Shown: piece after piece, positions 18,048-30,648 of the stretch
Position numbering within the stretch: the first letter of the stretch is position 1
Layout of the letters: each line of letters starts with the position of its first letter
Origin: JAXHTY01 sp034189225
GTDB lineage: Bacteria; Desulfobacterota; Desulfobacteria; Desulfobacterales; Desulfosudaceae
Assembly: GCA_034189225.1 (NCBI GenBank)
Contig: JAXHVL010000133.1
Coordinates: 1-64,000, forward strand
Length of the DNA stretch: 64,000 nt
Reading direction: 5' to 3'
Made by a program: the position numbers and the translations under genes
Notes under the pieces: generated by a model
The model's input: the letters and a program-made list of their open reading frames with translations, nothing else
The model's database searches: none
Told to the model about the DNA's origin: nothing

Positions 18048-18506
18048 GCGGGGCATGAAAATAATCTTCGCAGAGCCGCAGGGCACGGTTTGTTTGGTCT
18101 ATAAAACCTGGTCCTTCGGGCCAGGTCAACGATTTTTCCGCCCCATCTTGAAGCGATCTGCCAAAAATACCCAAATCCAATCGTCAACATGTGGTGGCCG
18201 CAAAAATATTGACACACAAGCCCGGCCTTAATATAGTTGGTGTTCGTCCAGAAATTAGATATTTTGGTCGAGTTCAAGGAAGGTGAAAATTTTAACCGGA
18301 GGAATACTTTGCGTATTTTGAGGATTAAAATTTGAGCCTGACGCAGAAATCGGGCAAAATAGCAATTTATGGATGGGCACTAGTTGATGACCATAAAAGC
18401 GAGTTCAACAGCAGATACCCGGATAATATGGAAAAAGCCCCCCGGGATATTATCCGATTTTTTTTTGAAACCGGGAAACCGATGACAAACAGCAGGGTTG
18501 GCATCC
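18048..18506. other. Intergenic stretch with MITE B1
   Basis: No gene is supported. A palindromic repeat cctggtccttcgggccagg (18107-18125) lies at the left and the family-B element at 18240-18380. The remainder carries ccgggatattatccg (18441-18455), a short palindrome ~65 bp before the next gene that might be an operator, but no promoter is clear. Confidence 0.55.
18240..18380 (+). mobile_element. MITE family B, copy 1 (141 bp)
   Basis: The element begins GTGTTCGTCCAGAAATTAG and ends in the inverted form of the other terminus (gcaatttatggatgggcac). It is flanked by the exact 6-bp duplication TAGTTG (18234-18239, 18381-18386). The interior includes accggaggaatactttgcgt. Other copies are at 40224-40364, 60451-60591 and 62078-62217, all in the opposite orientation. 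Confidence 0.88.
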
Positions 18507-21500
18507 ATGGTGAATGATAAAAAACAAGGTTTACCCCCGTTGTTCGAGGCGGTGGTGCTGGATATGGATGGGGTGATTACCCGGACCGCGGATGTTCATG
18601 CCCGGGCGTGGAAGGTCATGTTCGATGAATTTTTAAAAAAACGGGCAGCCCGGGGCGGCTATGATTTTGCCGGGTTCACGGATGAGGATTACCTGGCTTA
18701 TGTGGACGGCAAGCCAAGATATGACGGGGTAACGTCTTTTCTTTTGTCCCGCGGCATTGAACTTGATTTCGGCGATCCTTCTGATGCGCCCGGGGAAAAG
18801 ACCGTCTGCGGACTGGGAAACCGGAAAAACGAGCTTTTTAACAAGCTTTTGGAATCCGACGGAGTGGAGGTGTTTGACACCACGATCGCCTTTATGGAGT
18901 CGTTGACAGCCCTGGGCATTAAGCTTGCGGTGGCCACATCCAGCAAAAACTGCCGAAAGGTACTTGAGGCAGCCGGGCTTGCTGATTTTTTCGTCGCGCT
19001 CGTAGACGGCGTGGTATCTGCCGAACTCGGGCTCTCCGGAAAGCCTGACCCGGATATTTTTGTGGAAGCCTGCAGGCGGATCGGGGTTGCGCCCGCGCGC
19101 GCCGTGGTAGTAGAAGACGCGGTCTCCGGCGTGCAGGCGGGCAGAAACGGCGGCTTCGGCATGGTCCTGGGTGTGGCGCGCCATACCGATCCCCTGGTGC
19201 TGATTCAAAACGGGGCGGACCGGGTGGTCCGCGACATGGCGGAAATAACACCGCAGGAGATATACCAGTGGTTTGAAACCGGCCTGGAGGAGGATCAGTG
19301 GGGCATCACCTTTCATGATTATGACGCAAAACTCGAAAAAACAAGGGAAACCCTTTTAACCGTCGGCAACGGGTATGTCGGCACCCGCGGGGCCATGGAG
19401 GAGTCTTTGTCCGGTCCGGTCAATTACCCCGGCACGTATCTGGCGGGCGTGTTTAACAGAATCACCTCCCAGGTCAGCGGCAAAGAAATAGAAAACGAGG
19501 ATTTTGTGAACTGCCCCAACTGGCTGCCGGTACATTTCCGCATAGGCGACGGACCGTGGATTGATATCAATGAAACCAATATCGAATCCATCACCCGGCG
19601 CCTGGATTTCAAGACCGGCATCCTCCACCGGGACCTTACAATCATTGACCCGGGAGGCAGAAGAACCCGGATCGTCTCAGAACGCCTTGCCAGTATGGAC
19701 AATCCCCATATCTGCGCCCTCAGCTACACGCTTACGCCCTTGAATTACAATGAAACCGTATCCTTCTGCACGGCAATCGACGGGGAGACAACAAACCAAG
19801 GCGTTGAAAGATACCGGGCTCTGGAGCAACAGCATCTTGCGCCGCTTGACCAGCAAGCGCGGGACAATACCCTGATGGTGCGGGTAAAAACCGTCCAGAC
19901 CGATATCGAAATCGCGACAGCCGCGAAAATATCAGTTCGAGGGATTCAAAAAACCGCATTCGAATACATAGCTGAAAACAGCCGGGCTGAAATCCGGTTT
20001 TCCGTCGCCGGTCAACAAGATCTGCCCGTCCGTGTCGACAAGCTTGCCGCAATTTACACCTCCCGGGACGGAAAAATACAAAGTCCGGCAGATCTTGCCC
20101 TTGCAGCCATTGAAAAAATCCGGCGCTATGAAGATATTCGTTCTGCCAGCATTGAAAAATGGCTGCATCTGTGGCGGGAAATGGATATCCGTGTCTCAGG
20201 CGACAGGTTTAGCCGGAAAATGCTGCGCCTTCACATGTATCACCTTATGTCAACCGCATCGCCCCACAATAAAGACCTGGACGCAGGCATGCCGGCCCGC
20301 GGCCTTCACGGAGAGGCTTACCGGGGACACATTTTCTGGGACGAACTGTTTGTGCTGCCCTTTTATGATCTTCATTTTCCGGATATCGCAAAATCCCTTC
20401 TCATGTACAGATACCGCCGCTTGGATGCCGCCCGGCAATATGCCCGGCAGAATGGATACAAGGGTGCCATGTTTCCCTGGCAAAGCGGCAGCAGTGGCCG
20501 CGAAGAAACCCAGACATTACACGTAAACCCCCTGAGCGGCCAATGGGGCCCGGATCACAGCCGCCTTCAGCGCCACGTCTCCCTGGCGGTTGCCTTTAAC
20601 ATCTGGCAGTATTTCCACATCACCCGTGACCTTGATTTTCTGGAAAATTACGGCGCTGAAATGTTTTTTGAGATATGCCGTTTCTGGGTATCCAAAACCC
20701 GCTGGGATGAAGACATCGGCCGCTTTCGTATTAGCGGCGTCATGGGGCCTGACGAATTCCATGAAAAATATCCGGACAAAGACGAAGGCGGTTTAACGGA
20801 CAACTCCTATACAAACCTGATGGTCCACTGGGCCCTTACCACGGCAAGGGGTCTTTATAACTGCATGCAGGCGCCGGCAGCAAAAGCGCTTTTTAAAAAA
20901 ATAAACCTGGCTGACAAAGAACTTGGCAATTGGGAACACATTGCCCGGCGCTTACACGTGGTTATCTCAGGTGGGATTCTGGCCCAGTTCGACGGGTATT
21001 TTTCCCTGCCTGAGATTGACTGGGACCATTACAGGCAAAAATATAAAGACATCCACCGCCTGGACCGGATTCTAAAAAATGAGGGTAAATCCCCTGACGC
21101 CTATAAAATCGCCAAGCAGGCAGACGTCCTGATGCTGTTTTTTAACCTCGGTGAAGATCGGGTCAGGGAAATGCTCCAATCAATGGGCTATGCACCGGTA
21201 GACAAACTTTTGGAGAAAAACTTTGATTATTACATAACCCGCACCTCCCACGGATCGACTTTAAGCCGCGTGGTCCACGCTGCCCTGGCAGAATCCCTGG
21301 GCCGCAAAGACATCGGCAGACAATTTTACCGCGAATCACTTGCGAGCGACTATATTGACATCCAGGGCGGTACCACAGAAGAAGGCATTCACACCGGTGT
21401 CATGGCATCCACTGTGCTCATGGCCATGACAGCTTACGGCGGCCTGAACATAAACAGGGATATACTTTCCATTTCCCCGAACCTGCCAGACACATGGGAG

Positions 21501-21683
21501 AAAATCGCCTTTGGAATATGGTTTCAAAAAAAGCATTATGAGATTGAAATTACGAAAAAAGAAGTTATGCTTAGCATAGAAGGATCGGAAGACAAGGCCA
21601 TACCGGTAGAAGTGAAAGGGGAAACGCATTATCTCCCCTGCGGCGTGAAAACCTCCTTCCCCTTAGGGTTCGTCACAAAATAA
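18507..21683 (+). CDS. Beta-phosphoglucomutase / GH65 disaccharide phosphorylase fusion
   Basis: About 1058 residues. Residues ~14-235 are a HAD-superfamily beta-phosphoglucomutase: DMDGVITRTADVHARAWK (nucleophile and acid Asp, plus the family's conserved His), AVATSSKN, GKPDPDIF and VVEDAVSGVQAG. From ~265 to the end is a family-65 phosphorylase with GPDEFHEKYPDKDEGGLTDN (catalytic Glu) and the phosphate-site TSHGSTLSRVVHA. GH65 enzymes split trehalose, maltose, kojibiose or nigerose with phosphate to beta-glucose 1-phosphate; the mutase makes glucose 6-phosphate. Trehalose is the likely substrate because TreY/TreZ are in the same operon, but this is inference. ATG 18507 is favoured over TTG 18498. 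The last residues (GFVTK) come from an inserted repeat element. Confidence 0.9.
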   Translation: MVNDKKQGLPPLFEAVVLDMDGVITRTADVHARAWKVMFDEFLKKRAARGGYDFAGFTDEDYLAYVDGKPRYDGVTSFLLSRGIELDFGDPSDAPGEKTVCGLGNRKNELFNKLLESDGVEVFDTTIAFMESLTALGIKLAVATSSKNCRKVLEAAGLADFFVALVDGVVSAELGLSGKPDPDIFVEACRRIGVAPARAVVVEDAVSGVQAGRNGGFGMVLGVARHTDPLVLIQNGADRVVRDMAEITPQEIYQWFETGLEEDQWGITFHDYDAKLEKTRETLLTVGNGYVGTRGAMEESLSGPVNYPGTYLAGVFNRITSQVSGKEIENEDFVNCPNWLPVHFRIGDGPWIDINETNIESITRRLDFKTGILHRDLTIIDPGGRRTRIVSERLASMDNPHICALSYTLTPLNYNETVSFCTAIDGETTNQGVERYRALEQQHLAPLDQQARDNTLMVRVKTVQTDIEIATAAKISVRGIQKTAFEYIAENSRAEIRFSVAGQQDLPVRVDKLAAIYTSRDGKIQSPADLALAAIEKIRRYEDIRSASIEKWLHLWREMDIRVSGDRFSRKMLRLHMYHLMSTASPHNKDLDAGMPARGLHGEAYRGHIFWDELFVLPFYDLHFPDIAKSLLMYRYRRLDAARQYARQNGYKGAMFPWQSGSSGREETQTLHVNPLSGQWGPDHSRLQRHVSLAVAFNIWQYFHITRDLDFLENYGAEMFFEICRFWVSKTRWDEDIGRFRISGVMGPDEFHEKYPDKDEGGLTDNSYTNLMVHWALTTARGLYNCMQAPAAKALFKKINLADKELGNWEHIARRLHVVISGGILAQFDGYFSLPEIDWDHYRQKYKDIHRLDRILKNEGKSPDAYKIAKQADVLMLFFNLGEDRVREMLQSMGYAPVDKLLEKNFDYYITRTSHGSTLSRVVHAALAESLGRKDIGRQFYRESLASDYIDIQGGTTEEGIHTGVMASTVLMAMTAYGGLNINRDILSISPNLPDTWEKIAFGIWFQKKHYEIEITKKEVMLSIEGSEDKAIPVEVKGETHYLPCGVKTSFPLGFVTK

Positions 21684-21984
21684 GTTGGGCAAATTTGACG
21701 GCTTTGTAAAAAGTCCAATATCTGCGTTGCGCTGCATCCCTCGTCACTGCGGCGTACGCCAAGTACGCCTCATTCCTCGGGAGTGATAGGGCTGCGCCGT
21801 ATCTTGAACTTTTTACTTTGCCGTCCCAAATCTGACTTTTTACGGGGCTATCAAATTTGGCGCCGGAATTTTTTCCGTCTTCGAGACGCGAGGAGGGAGA
21901 ATAGCAAGCTATTTGACCGACGAAGCAACAAAGAAGACGGGAAAAAGAACAAGCCAAATGGTCAAGTTATTTTGTGACGAACCC
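21666..21984. mobile_element. Inverted-repeat element D with nested MITE A
   Basis: Left end gggttcgtcacaaaataagt and right end its near-exact inverse. With the 162 bp of nested family A and its duplication removed the element is about 157 bp, and the inverted match continues inward (atttggc, then tttttcccgtcttc). TTA on both outer sides may be a short target duplication. The same terminus, ctaagggttcgtcacaaaat, follows malQ at 30635-30654, directly in front of the right direct repeat. The insertion supplies the last codons and the stop of the GH65 gene. Confidence 0.75.
21697..21852 (+). mobile_element. MITE family A, copy 2 (156 bp)
   Basis: Same length and ends as 2774-2929 (GACGGCTTTGTAAAAAGTC ... 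GACTTTTTACGGGGCTATC). It is flanked by the exact 6-bp duplication AAATTT (21691-21696, 21853-21858) and lies inside element D, so it is the younger insertion. Confidence 0.88.
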
Positions 21985-22043
21985 TTAGTCCCCTGAGTCT
22001 TGTACCAGGCACCTTGAACCCTTTACCTACAACAGGAGATTCC

Positions 22044-22676
22044 ATGCTCGGCGACGTATTGTTAATAGAGGAAAAACACAAGCAAGCAGCCGCGGCAATC
22101 CAGGACCACATAATGGCCGGATCTCATCCCAAGTTCATCGCGGCCATATCAGGAGAATCAGGGTCGGGCAAGTCAGAGCTTGCCCACTGCCTGGGCCGCG
22201 CCTTGAAAGAAAGCGGCATCAGGGCCAAACTGATACATTCGGACAATTATTACCTGACACTTCCGGCAGAGAGAAACGAGTGGCGAAAAGCCCACGGCGC
22301 GCAAAGGATAGGCCCTGATGAATATGACTGGAATCTGCTTGAGCAGACCCTTGACGATTTCAGGCAGAACCGCACTTCGCAGACGCCATGCATTGATCTT
22401 ATCACCGACCAGGTAGACACCTTGACAACGGATTTCTCGGAAATCGACATGCTGATATTAGACGGTTTATACGCCATTGCCGCAGACGGTGCGGATCTTC
22501 GCGTCTTTATCGACCTTACCTACCATGAAACAAAAAAAGCCCAGTTATTGCGCGGAAAGGAAGAAGTCAATGAATGGCGGATGACCGTTCTGGAACAGGA
22601 GCACAGGGCGGTGAGGGCTCTTAAGCAGAAAGCAGGCCTCATTGTAACCGGATCATATCAGGTGGAACCGGCTTGA
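22044..22676 (+). CDS. Uridine-kinase-like P-loop kinase
   Basis: A 210-residue protein started at the ATG at 22044, which has CAGGAG six bases upstream; an in-frame TTG at 22014 is less likely. It has a Walker A GESGSGKSE (residues ~38-46), then KLIHSDNYYLTLP, the place where uridine kinases/phosphoribulokinases bind substrate (HDSYY in the family), and MLILDGLYAI, matching the LxEG/DG Walker B region. It probably phosphorylates a nucleoside or a sugar. Its position between the GH65 fusion and glgX suggests a sugar substrate, for example freeing the product of the phosphorylase, but this is not proven by the sequence. Confidence 0.75.
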   Translation: MLGDVLLIEEKHKQAAAAIQDHIMAGSHPKFIAAISGESGSGKSELAHCLGRALKESGIRAKLIHSDNYYLTLPAERNEWRKAHGAQRIGPDEYDWNLLEQTLDDFRQNRTSQTPCIDLITDQVDTLTTDFSEIDMLILDGLYAIAADGADLRVFIDLTYHETKKAQLLRGKEEVNEWRMTVLEQEHRAVRALKQKAGLIVTGSYQVEPA

Positions 22677-22752
22677 CCGGGATGTTTCATGTAATATCCC
22701 GGTTAAGAAGCTTTTAAAAGTACTTCATAGAATCAAAAGGAATGACCACACC

Positions 22753-24875
<2,123 letters not shown>

Positions 24876-24879
<4 letters not shown>

Positions 24880-27380
24880 CCAAAAAGACCGCCAAAAAAA
24901 TTCTTCGGGCCACTTACAGGCTCCAGTTTCACCCGGGTTTTACATTTGAGGATGCCGCGGCGGCAGCGGACTATTTCAGCGCCCTGGGCATAAGCCACAT
25001 TTATGCCTCCCCGTATCTGCAGGCCGCGCATGGAAGCACGCACGGATATGACGTGACAGATCCGACCCGGGTTAACCGCGAACTCGGCGGCCAGGACGGC
25101 CACAAGCGCCTGTGCAGGGAGCTTGAACGCCGGGGCATGGGCCAGGTCATAGACGTTGTCCCCAACCACATGGAAATATTCGAGCCCTTTTCCAATAAAT
25201 GGTGGTGGGATGTATTGGAAAAAGGCCGCCTCAGCAAATACGCGGGTTTTTTCGATATTGACTGGGACCCGCCTGAAAAACGTATAGCCGGCAAAATTGT
25301 ACTGCCGGTTCTCGAAGACCATTACGGGCGGGTTCTGGAAGCCGGAAAGTTCAGCGTGGCAATCACCGACACCCGCCAATGGGTTTGCAAGTATCATGAT
25401 CTCATTTTCCCCCTGTCGCCTGATTCCATTACATCTTCGTCTGTCAGCCCCGCCCGCCTGAATGAGGACCCGGATGCCCTGGACACGGTCCTTCAAAGCC
25501 AGCACTACCGGCTGACATACTGGCGCGCCGCATCCCGGGACTTGAACTACCGCCGCTTTTTTGCGATCAATTCCCTGGCCGCGGTGCGGGCGGAAGATAT
25601 CACGGTATTTAAGAAAACCCATGCCCTGGTTCTGGACTGGCTCGGCTGCGGTCTTGTTGACGGGGTGCGCATTGACCACCCGGATGGCCTGAAAGACCCG
25701 GAAGGCTATTTAAAACGCCTGGGAAAAGCTGCTCCGGATGCCTGGATTGTGGTTGAAAAAATCCTCCACCCCGGAGAAGAGCTGCCTGCATCCTGGCCTG
25801 TTTCAGGTACAACAGGGTATGATTTTTTAAACCAGGCAGCGGGGCTGTTTATAGATTCAGCCAATGAAAGCCGTTTTTCAGCGATTTATGAAGAATTTAC
25901 CGGCAGTACAACCGCGTACAAGGATCTGATCCATGCCTGCAGGCACCTGGTAATGGAAAAACTGCTTGGCTCCGACATCTGCCGCCTCACTGAACTGCTT
26001 GTGAATATCTGCGAAAAACACCGCTGTTTCCGTGATCATACCCGCAGCCAGCTTACGGCGGCAGTAAAGGAACTGCTCGCCTGCATGCCTGTCTACCGGA
26101 CCTATGTGCGCAAAAACGTCACGGCATCGCACACGGACCAGGAAATAATCCGCCGGGCCGTCTCAGAGGCCAAAACCCGCGGCCCTGAAATTGACCCGCG
26201 GCTTTGGGGCTTTCTTTCCGATATCTGCTGCAACCGGATCAAACCCGAGACTGAAGCCGATCCCGAAGCCGAATGGATGCTAAGATTCCAGCAGACCTCC
26301 GGCCCTGTCACCGCCAAAGGGATAGAAGACACGGCCTTTTACAGGTATAACCGCCTGGTCTGCTTAAACGAAGTGGGCGGCGACCCGTCTGTTTTCGGAA
26401 TATCCGTCCGGCAGTTCCACGACGCAATGGTCCTTCGCACCCAGCGATGTCCCGAAGCCATGCTTGCCACCTCAACCCATGACACCAAACGCTCCGAAGA
26501 CGTGCGCGCCCGCCTGGCATTGCTCTCCGAAATCCCGGGCCACTGGGAAAAAGCCGTAAAGCGCTGGGCCGCGCACAATCAAACTCACAAAAACCAGAAA
26601 CTTCCTGATTCCAACATCGAATACCTGCTTTATCAGAGTCTGGTCGGTGCCTGGCCTATAGGCAGCGAACGCGCCGCCGCCTTTATTCAGAAAGCTGCAA
26701 GAGAGGCTGCGGAGTATACCTGCTGGGAGGACCCGGACACAACTTACGAGCAGGCTCTGCTGGATTTTACAAAAAACATTCTTTCAGATTCGTTTTTTGT
26801 CGCAGATATTACATCCTTTGTAACCCCACTGGTCAACCCCGGCCGGATAAACTCCCTTGCCCAGGTTCTGCTCAAGCTCACGGCCCCGGGCGTGCCTGAC
26901 ATTTACCAGGGCACGGAACTGTGGGATTTAAGCTTGGTGGACCCGGACAACCGCCGGCCGGTGGATTTTGACCGCCGCCGCGGGCTGCTGGCATCGCTGG
27001 AACACATGAACATGGAACAGATAATGGCAGACATGGACTCCGGGCTTCCCAAGCTGTATCTTATACAAAAAACCCTGGAACTCCGCAAAGACCGGCCCGA
27101 ACTGTTCGCCCCTTCCGCCTCCTATGGTCCCGTTGATATAACCGGGACAAACCATAACCATGCGCTTGCATTTACCCGCGGCAGCCGGGCGGTAACAATC
27201 ATACCGCGCCTGGTAATGGGGTTTTCCGGCGACTGGGAAGACACCCGCGTGAATCTTTCAGAATCCGCCTGGCAAAACATCTTCACAGGCGAAACGTTCA
27301 CCGGCCCTGAACTGCTGCTGCGAAACATTTTAAAAAAATTTCCCGTCGCCCTGCTGCTGCGCGCGGACGATAAGCCATAA
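24876..27380 (+). CDS. treY: Maltooligosyl trehalose synthase TreY
   Basis: An 834-residue GH13 enzyme that rearranges the reducing-end alpha-1,4 bond of a maltooligosaccharide to alpha,alpha-1,1, giving maltooligosyl trehalose. It opens with the family pattern TYRLQFHPGFTFEDA, followed by SHIYASPYLQAAHGSTHGYD and DVVPNHM. Catalytic region: LVDGVRIDHPDGLKDPEGY (nucleophile Asp) and WIVVEKIL (acid/base Glu). TSTHDTKRSEDVRARL and PDIYQGTELWDLSLVDPDNR near the end are TreY signatures. The start overlaps the glgX stop; treZ follows after 12 bp. Confidence 0.96.
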
Positions 27381-27392
27381 AAAGGAAACAAC

Positions 27393-29147
27393 ATGCGTCA
27401 CCTCAAAGTCTGGGCTCCTTTTGCAAAAACCGCGCAAGCCCAAATCAGCGGCCGCACAATATCCCTTGAAAAATTCCGGGACAACTGGTGGCATACCCCT
27501 GACCCCGTACCGGCGGGCACGGACTACGCTTTTATTGTAAACGCGGGCAGGGCCATACCCGACCCCCGATCGCCCCGTCAACCCAGAGGCATCCACGGCC
27601 CGTCGCAGACACTGGACCACAGCGCTTTCCCCTGGCACGATAACGCCTGGCAGCCGCCGCCCCTTTCATCGGCAGTGATCTATGAACTCCACGTTGGCAC
27701 CTTTTCTGACTCCGGAACATTTGACGGAGTGATCAATCACCTTGATCATCTCACAGACCTCGGCATAACCCACGTGGAACTCATGCCTGTCAACGGGTTT
27801 TCAGGGACGCGAGGCTGGGGCTACGACGGGGTCAACCTTTTTGCCCCGCACGAGTTTTACGGCGGCCCCTCAGGATTAAAGCGCCTGGTGGACGCATGCC
27901 ATGCAAAAGGCCTGGCGGTAATTATCGATGTGGTTTACAACCACCTCGGCCCTGCCGGAAACTACCTGGAAGAATTCGGCCCGTATTTTACAGACCAATA
28001 TCATACTCCCTGGGGAAAGGCCGTAAACCTTGACGGCCCTGAAAGCCACGAGGTGCGCCGCTTTTTTACTGACAACGCCGCAATGTGGCTTTCCGACTAT
28101 CACGCAGACGGTCTTCGCATTGATGCGATCCACACCCTTATTGACCTTTCGGCAAAGCATTTTCTGGAAGAACTCTCAGAAACAGCGGCAGCGGTCCAGG
28201 ACCGGACAGGCCGTCGCAAAATAGTTATTGCGGAAAGTGACTTAAACGACCCGCGCGTTGTCACCCCTGTTGCGGCAAACGGCCTCGGCATGGACGCCCA
28301 GTGGAGCGATGACTTTCACCATGCCGCGCACGCGGTGCTGACAGGCGAAAAAACCGGCTATTACTCGGATTTCGGCCGGCTTGCCGACCTTGCCCGCGCG
28401 CTTACCCGCGTTTTTGTATATGACGGCAGATTTTCCGCGTACCGCAGGAAAAACCATGGAAAACCCGTCTGTAATTTGCGGGCGCACAAGTTCCTGGCCT
28501 ATCTCCAGACTCACGACCAGGCGGGAAACCGCGCCCTGGGCGAACGGATAAACCACCTGATAAGCCCTGAACGCTTCAAAGCAGGGGCCGCGATCATGCT
28601 TCTTTCCCCTTTCATTCCCATGCTGTTTCAGGCAGAGGAATGGGCGGCGTCTTCCCCTTTTCTTTATTTTACCGATCACGAGGATCCGGAACTCGGCGAG
28701 GCGGTCAAAAAAGGCCGCTGCGATGAATTTGCCGCGTTCGGCTGGGACCCGGAGAAAATCCCCGACCCGCAGGCCGGTGAGACTTTTGAACAATCCGTGA
28801 TAAACTGGGATGAAAAAGACAAGGAGCCCCACGCCGGTGTTTTGAAATGGTACAAAGACCTTATCGCTTTGCGGAAAAAAATCCCGGAGGCATCAGACAG
28901 CCGTCTGGAGCGAATTCATGTTGATGTAAATCAATCCGGCCAATGGCTGGTCATGACCAGGGGTAAACTGATTGTTGCCTGCAGCCTTGCTGCAAAAAAA
29001 CAACTCCTGCCGCTGCCCGGCGCGGACAGCATGGATCTGTTGCTAAGCTCGGCCAAAAACCCGGAAATCAATGCCAAAGGCATCACACTGTCGCCGGATT
29101 CAGTCGCGGTGTTATACGGCCTCAGGCAAACGGAGAAAAATTCATGA
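27393..29147 (+). CDS. treZ: Maltooligosyltrehalose trehalohydrolase TreZ
   Basis: A 584-residue GH13 enzyme that cuts trehalose from maltooligosyl trehalose. A short N-terminal carbohydrate-binding-like domain (LKVWAPFAKTAQAQISG) is followed by the barrel: YELHVGTFSDSGTFDG, DVVYNHLGPAGNYL, DGLRIDAIHTLID (nucleophile Asp), IVIAESDLNDPRV (acid/base Glu), FLAYLQTHDQAGNRALG and MLFQAEEWA, all typical of TreZ. AAAGGA ribosome site before ATG 27393. Its end overlaps malQ by ATGA, so treY, treZ and malQ are translated as one unit. Confidence 0.96.
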   Translation: MRHLKVWAPFAKTAQAQISGRTISLEKFRDNWWHTPDPVPAGTDYAFIVNAGRAIPDPRSPRQPRGIHGPSQTLDHSAFPWHDNAWQPPPLSSAVIYELHVGTFSDSGTFDGVINHLDHLTDLGITHVELMPVNGFSGTRGWGYDGVNLFAPHEFYGGPSGLKRLVDACHAKGLAVIIDVVYNHLGPAGNYLEEFGPYFTDQYHTPWGKAVNLDGPESHEVRRFFTDNAAMWLSDYHADGLRIDAIHTLIDLSAKHFLEELSETAAAVQDRTGRRKIVIAESDLNDPRVVTPVAANGLGMDAQWSDDFHHAAHAVLTGEKTGYYSDFGRLADLARALTRVFVYDGRFSAYRRKNHGKPVCNLRAHKFLAYLQTHDQAGNRALGERINHLISPERFKAGAAIMLLSPFIPMLFQAEEWAASSPFLYFTDHEDPELGEAVKKGRCDEFAAFGWDPEKIPDPQAGETFEQSVINWDEKDKEPHAGVLKWYKDLIALRKKIPEASDSRLERIHVDVNQSGQWLVMTRGKLIVACSLAAKKQLLPLPGADSMDLLLSSAKNPEINAKGITLSPDSVAVLYGLRQTEKNS

Positions 29148-30637
29148 AAATCCGTACCAGCGGAATTCTTCTTCCAATCCAAAGCCTGCCGGCAAAATAC
29201 GGCATAGGAGATCTGGGGCCGTCCGCTTTTGAATTTGCCGGATTTCTTTATGAAGCAGGCCAGCACGTGTGGCAGATTCTGCCGGTAACCCCGACCCTGG
29301 CAGAACACGGCCATTCCCCGTATTACAGCCCCTCGGCCTTTGCATTCAATCCCCTTTTGATCAGCCCGGAACAAATGGCCGAGCAAGGGCTTGTTTCCAG
29401 AAAAGAGCTGCCAAAACAAATCAACCAGCCTGAAAATTCAGACCAGATCGATTACAAATCAGCCTGGGCATTAAAAAAATACCTGCTTTTAAAAGCCTAT
29501 GACCTGCACAAAAACGAGGCCGGTTTTAAGGACTTCTGCGATAAAAACGAATACTGGCTTACAGATTACGCCCTGTTTTGCGTACTTACGGACCAGCACA
29601 GGGACCGCTTCTGGCCCCAGTGGCCCAGCGGACTTGCCGCCCGTGATCCGGAAGCCTTAAAAATCGCAGCCGAAAAATTCCCGGATCAGATAACCCTCAT
29701 CTGTTTTTTCCAGTACGTGTTTTACCTGCAGTGGACAGCGCTGAAATCCTTTTGCGCGGATCATAAAATCAGCATCATGGGAGACATGCCCATTTACGTG
29801 CCCCTGCATAGCACGGATGTCTGGTGCCGGCCCCATCTGTTCAAGCTGGACAAGGATTTCAGCCCCGCGGCCGTGTCAGGTGTGCCCCCTGATTATTTCA
29901 GTGACTCAGGTCAGCTCTGGGGTCATCCCGTATACAAATGGGAAGCCCATCAGGAACAAGAATTTGACTGGTGGACCAGACGCATCCGCCATCACCTGGA
30001 TCTTTTTGACATGCTCCGCATTGATCATTTCCGCGGCCTGGTGGCTTACTGGGAAGTACCCGCCAACGAAACCACCGCCTTAAACGGTAAATGGGTAGAA
30101 GTCCCTGTCCACCAGTTTTTAAAAACCCTTCACCGCCGCCTTGCCTGCCTTCCCCTTGTGGCAGAAGACCTTGGCTATATCACGGCGGACGTAAGAGAAG
30201 TTATGACCCTGTACGATCTTCCCGGTATGCGTGTCCTGGTTTTCGGTTTTTCAGATTTGCCGGCTCAAAACCCCAACGCCCCCCATAATGTTGAAAAAAA
30301 CAGCATCATCTACACAGGCACGCATGACACAAACACCGCCCGGGGCTGGTATGAAAACGAGGCAACAGAGACCGCAAAAAAACAGGCCTGCCTTTATTTC
30401 GGGACAAACCTCACCGGCAAGACCTTTGCCAGCATTCTTGTCCGCACAGCCATGATGTCGCCCGCCCGCGTCTGTATTCTCCCAATCCAGGACATCCTGG
30501 CCCTCGACCAGAAGGCCCGCATCAACCACCCTGCCCGCCAGAAAGGAAACTGGCTATGGAAGCTCACCCCCGGCCGCCTCAACCCCTGCCTGGCAGCATG
30601 CCTTGCCCGCCTTACGAAAATCTACGGCAGGCACTAA
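29144..30637 (+). CDS. malQ: 4-alpha-glucanotransferase MalQ
   Basis: A 497-residue GH77 amylomaltase of the bacterial short type. Motifs: SGILLPIQSLPAKYGIGDLG at the start, MGDMPIYV, MLRIDHFRGLVAYWEVP (nucleophile Asp), PLVAEDLGYITADV (acid/base Glu) and IIYTGTHDTNTARGWY. It transfers glucan segments between maltodextrins, lengthening short chains left by TreY/TreZ so that they can re-enter the pathway. Last gene of the operon. The stop (TAA 30635-30637) is the first part of the ctaagggttcgtcac terminus that leads into the right direct repeat. Confidence 0.96.
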   Translation: MKIRTSGILLPIQSLPAKYGIGDLGPSAFEFAGFLYEAGQHVWQILPVTPTLAEHGHSPYYSPSAFAFNPLLISPEQMAEQGLVSRKELPKQINQPENSDQIDYKSAWALKKYLLLKAYDLHKNEAGFKDFCDKNEYWLTDYALFCVLTDQHRDRFWPQWPSGLAARDPEALKIAAEKFPDQITLICFFQYVFYLQWTALKSFCADHKISIMGDMPIYVPLHSTDVWCRPHLFKLDKDFSPAAVSGVPPDYFSDSGQLWGHPVYKWEAHQEQEFDWWTRRIRHHLDLFDMLRIDHFRGLVAYWEVPANETTALNGKWVEVPVHQFLKTLHRRLACLPLVAEDLGYITADVREVMTLYDLPGMRVLVFGFSDLPAQNPNAPHNVEKNSIIYTGTHDTNTARGWYENEATETAKKQACLYFGTNLTGKTFASILVRTAMMSPARVCILPIQDILALDQKARINHPARQKGNWLWKLTPGRLNPCLAACLARLTKIYGRH

Positions 30638-30648
30638 GGGTTCGTCAC

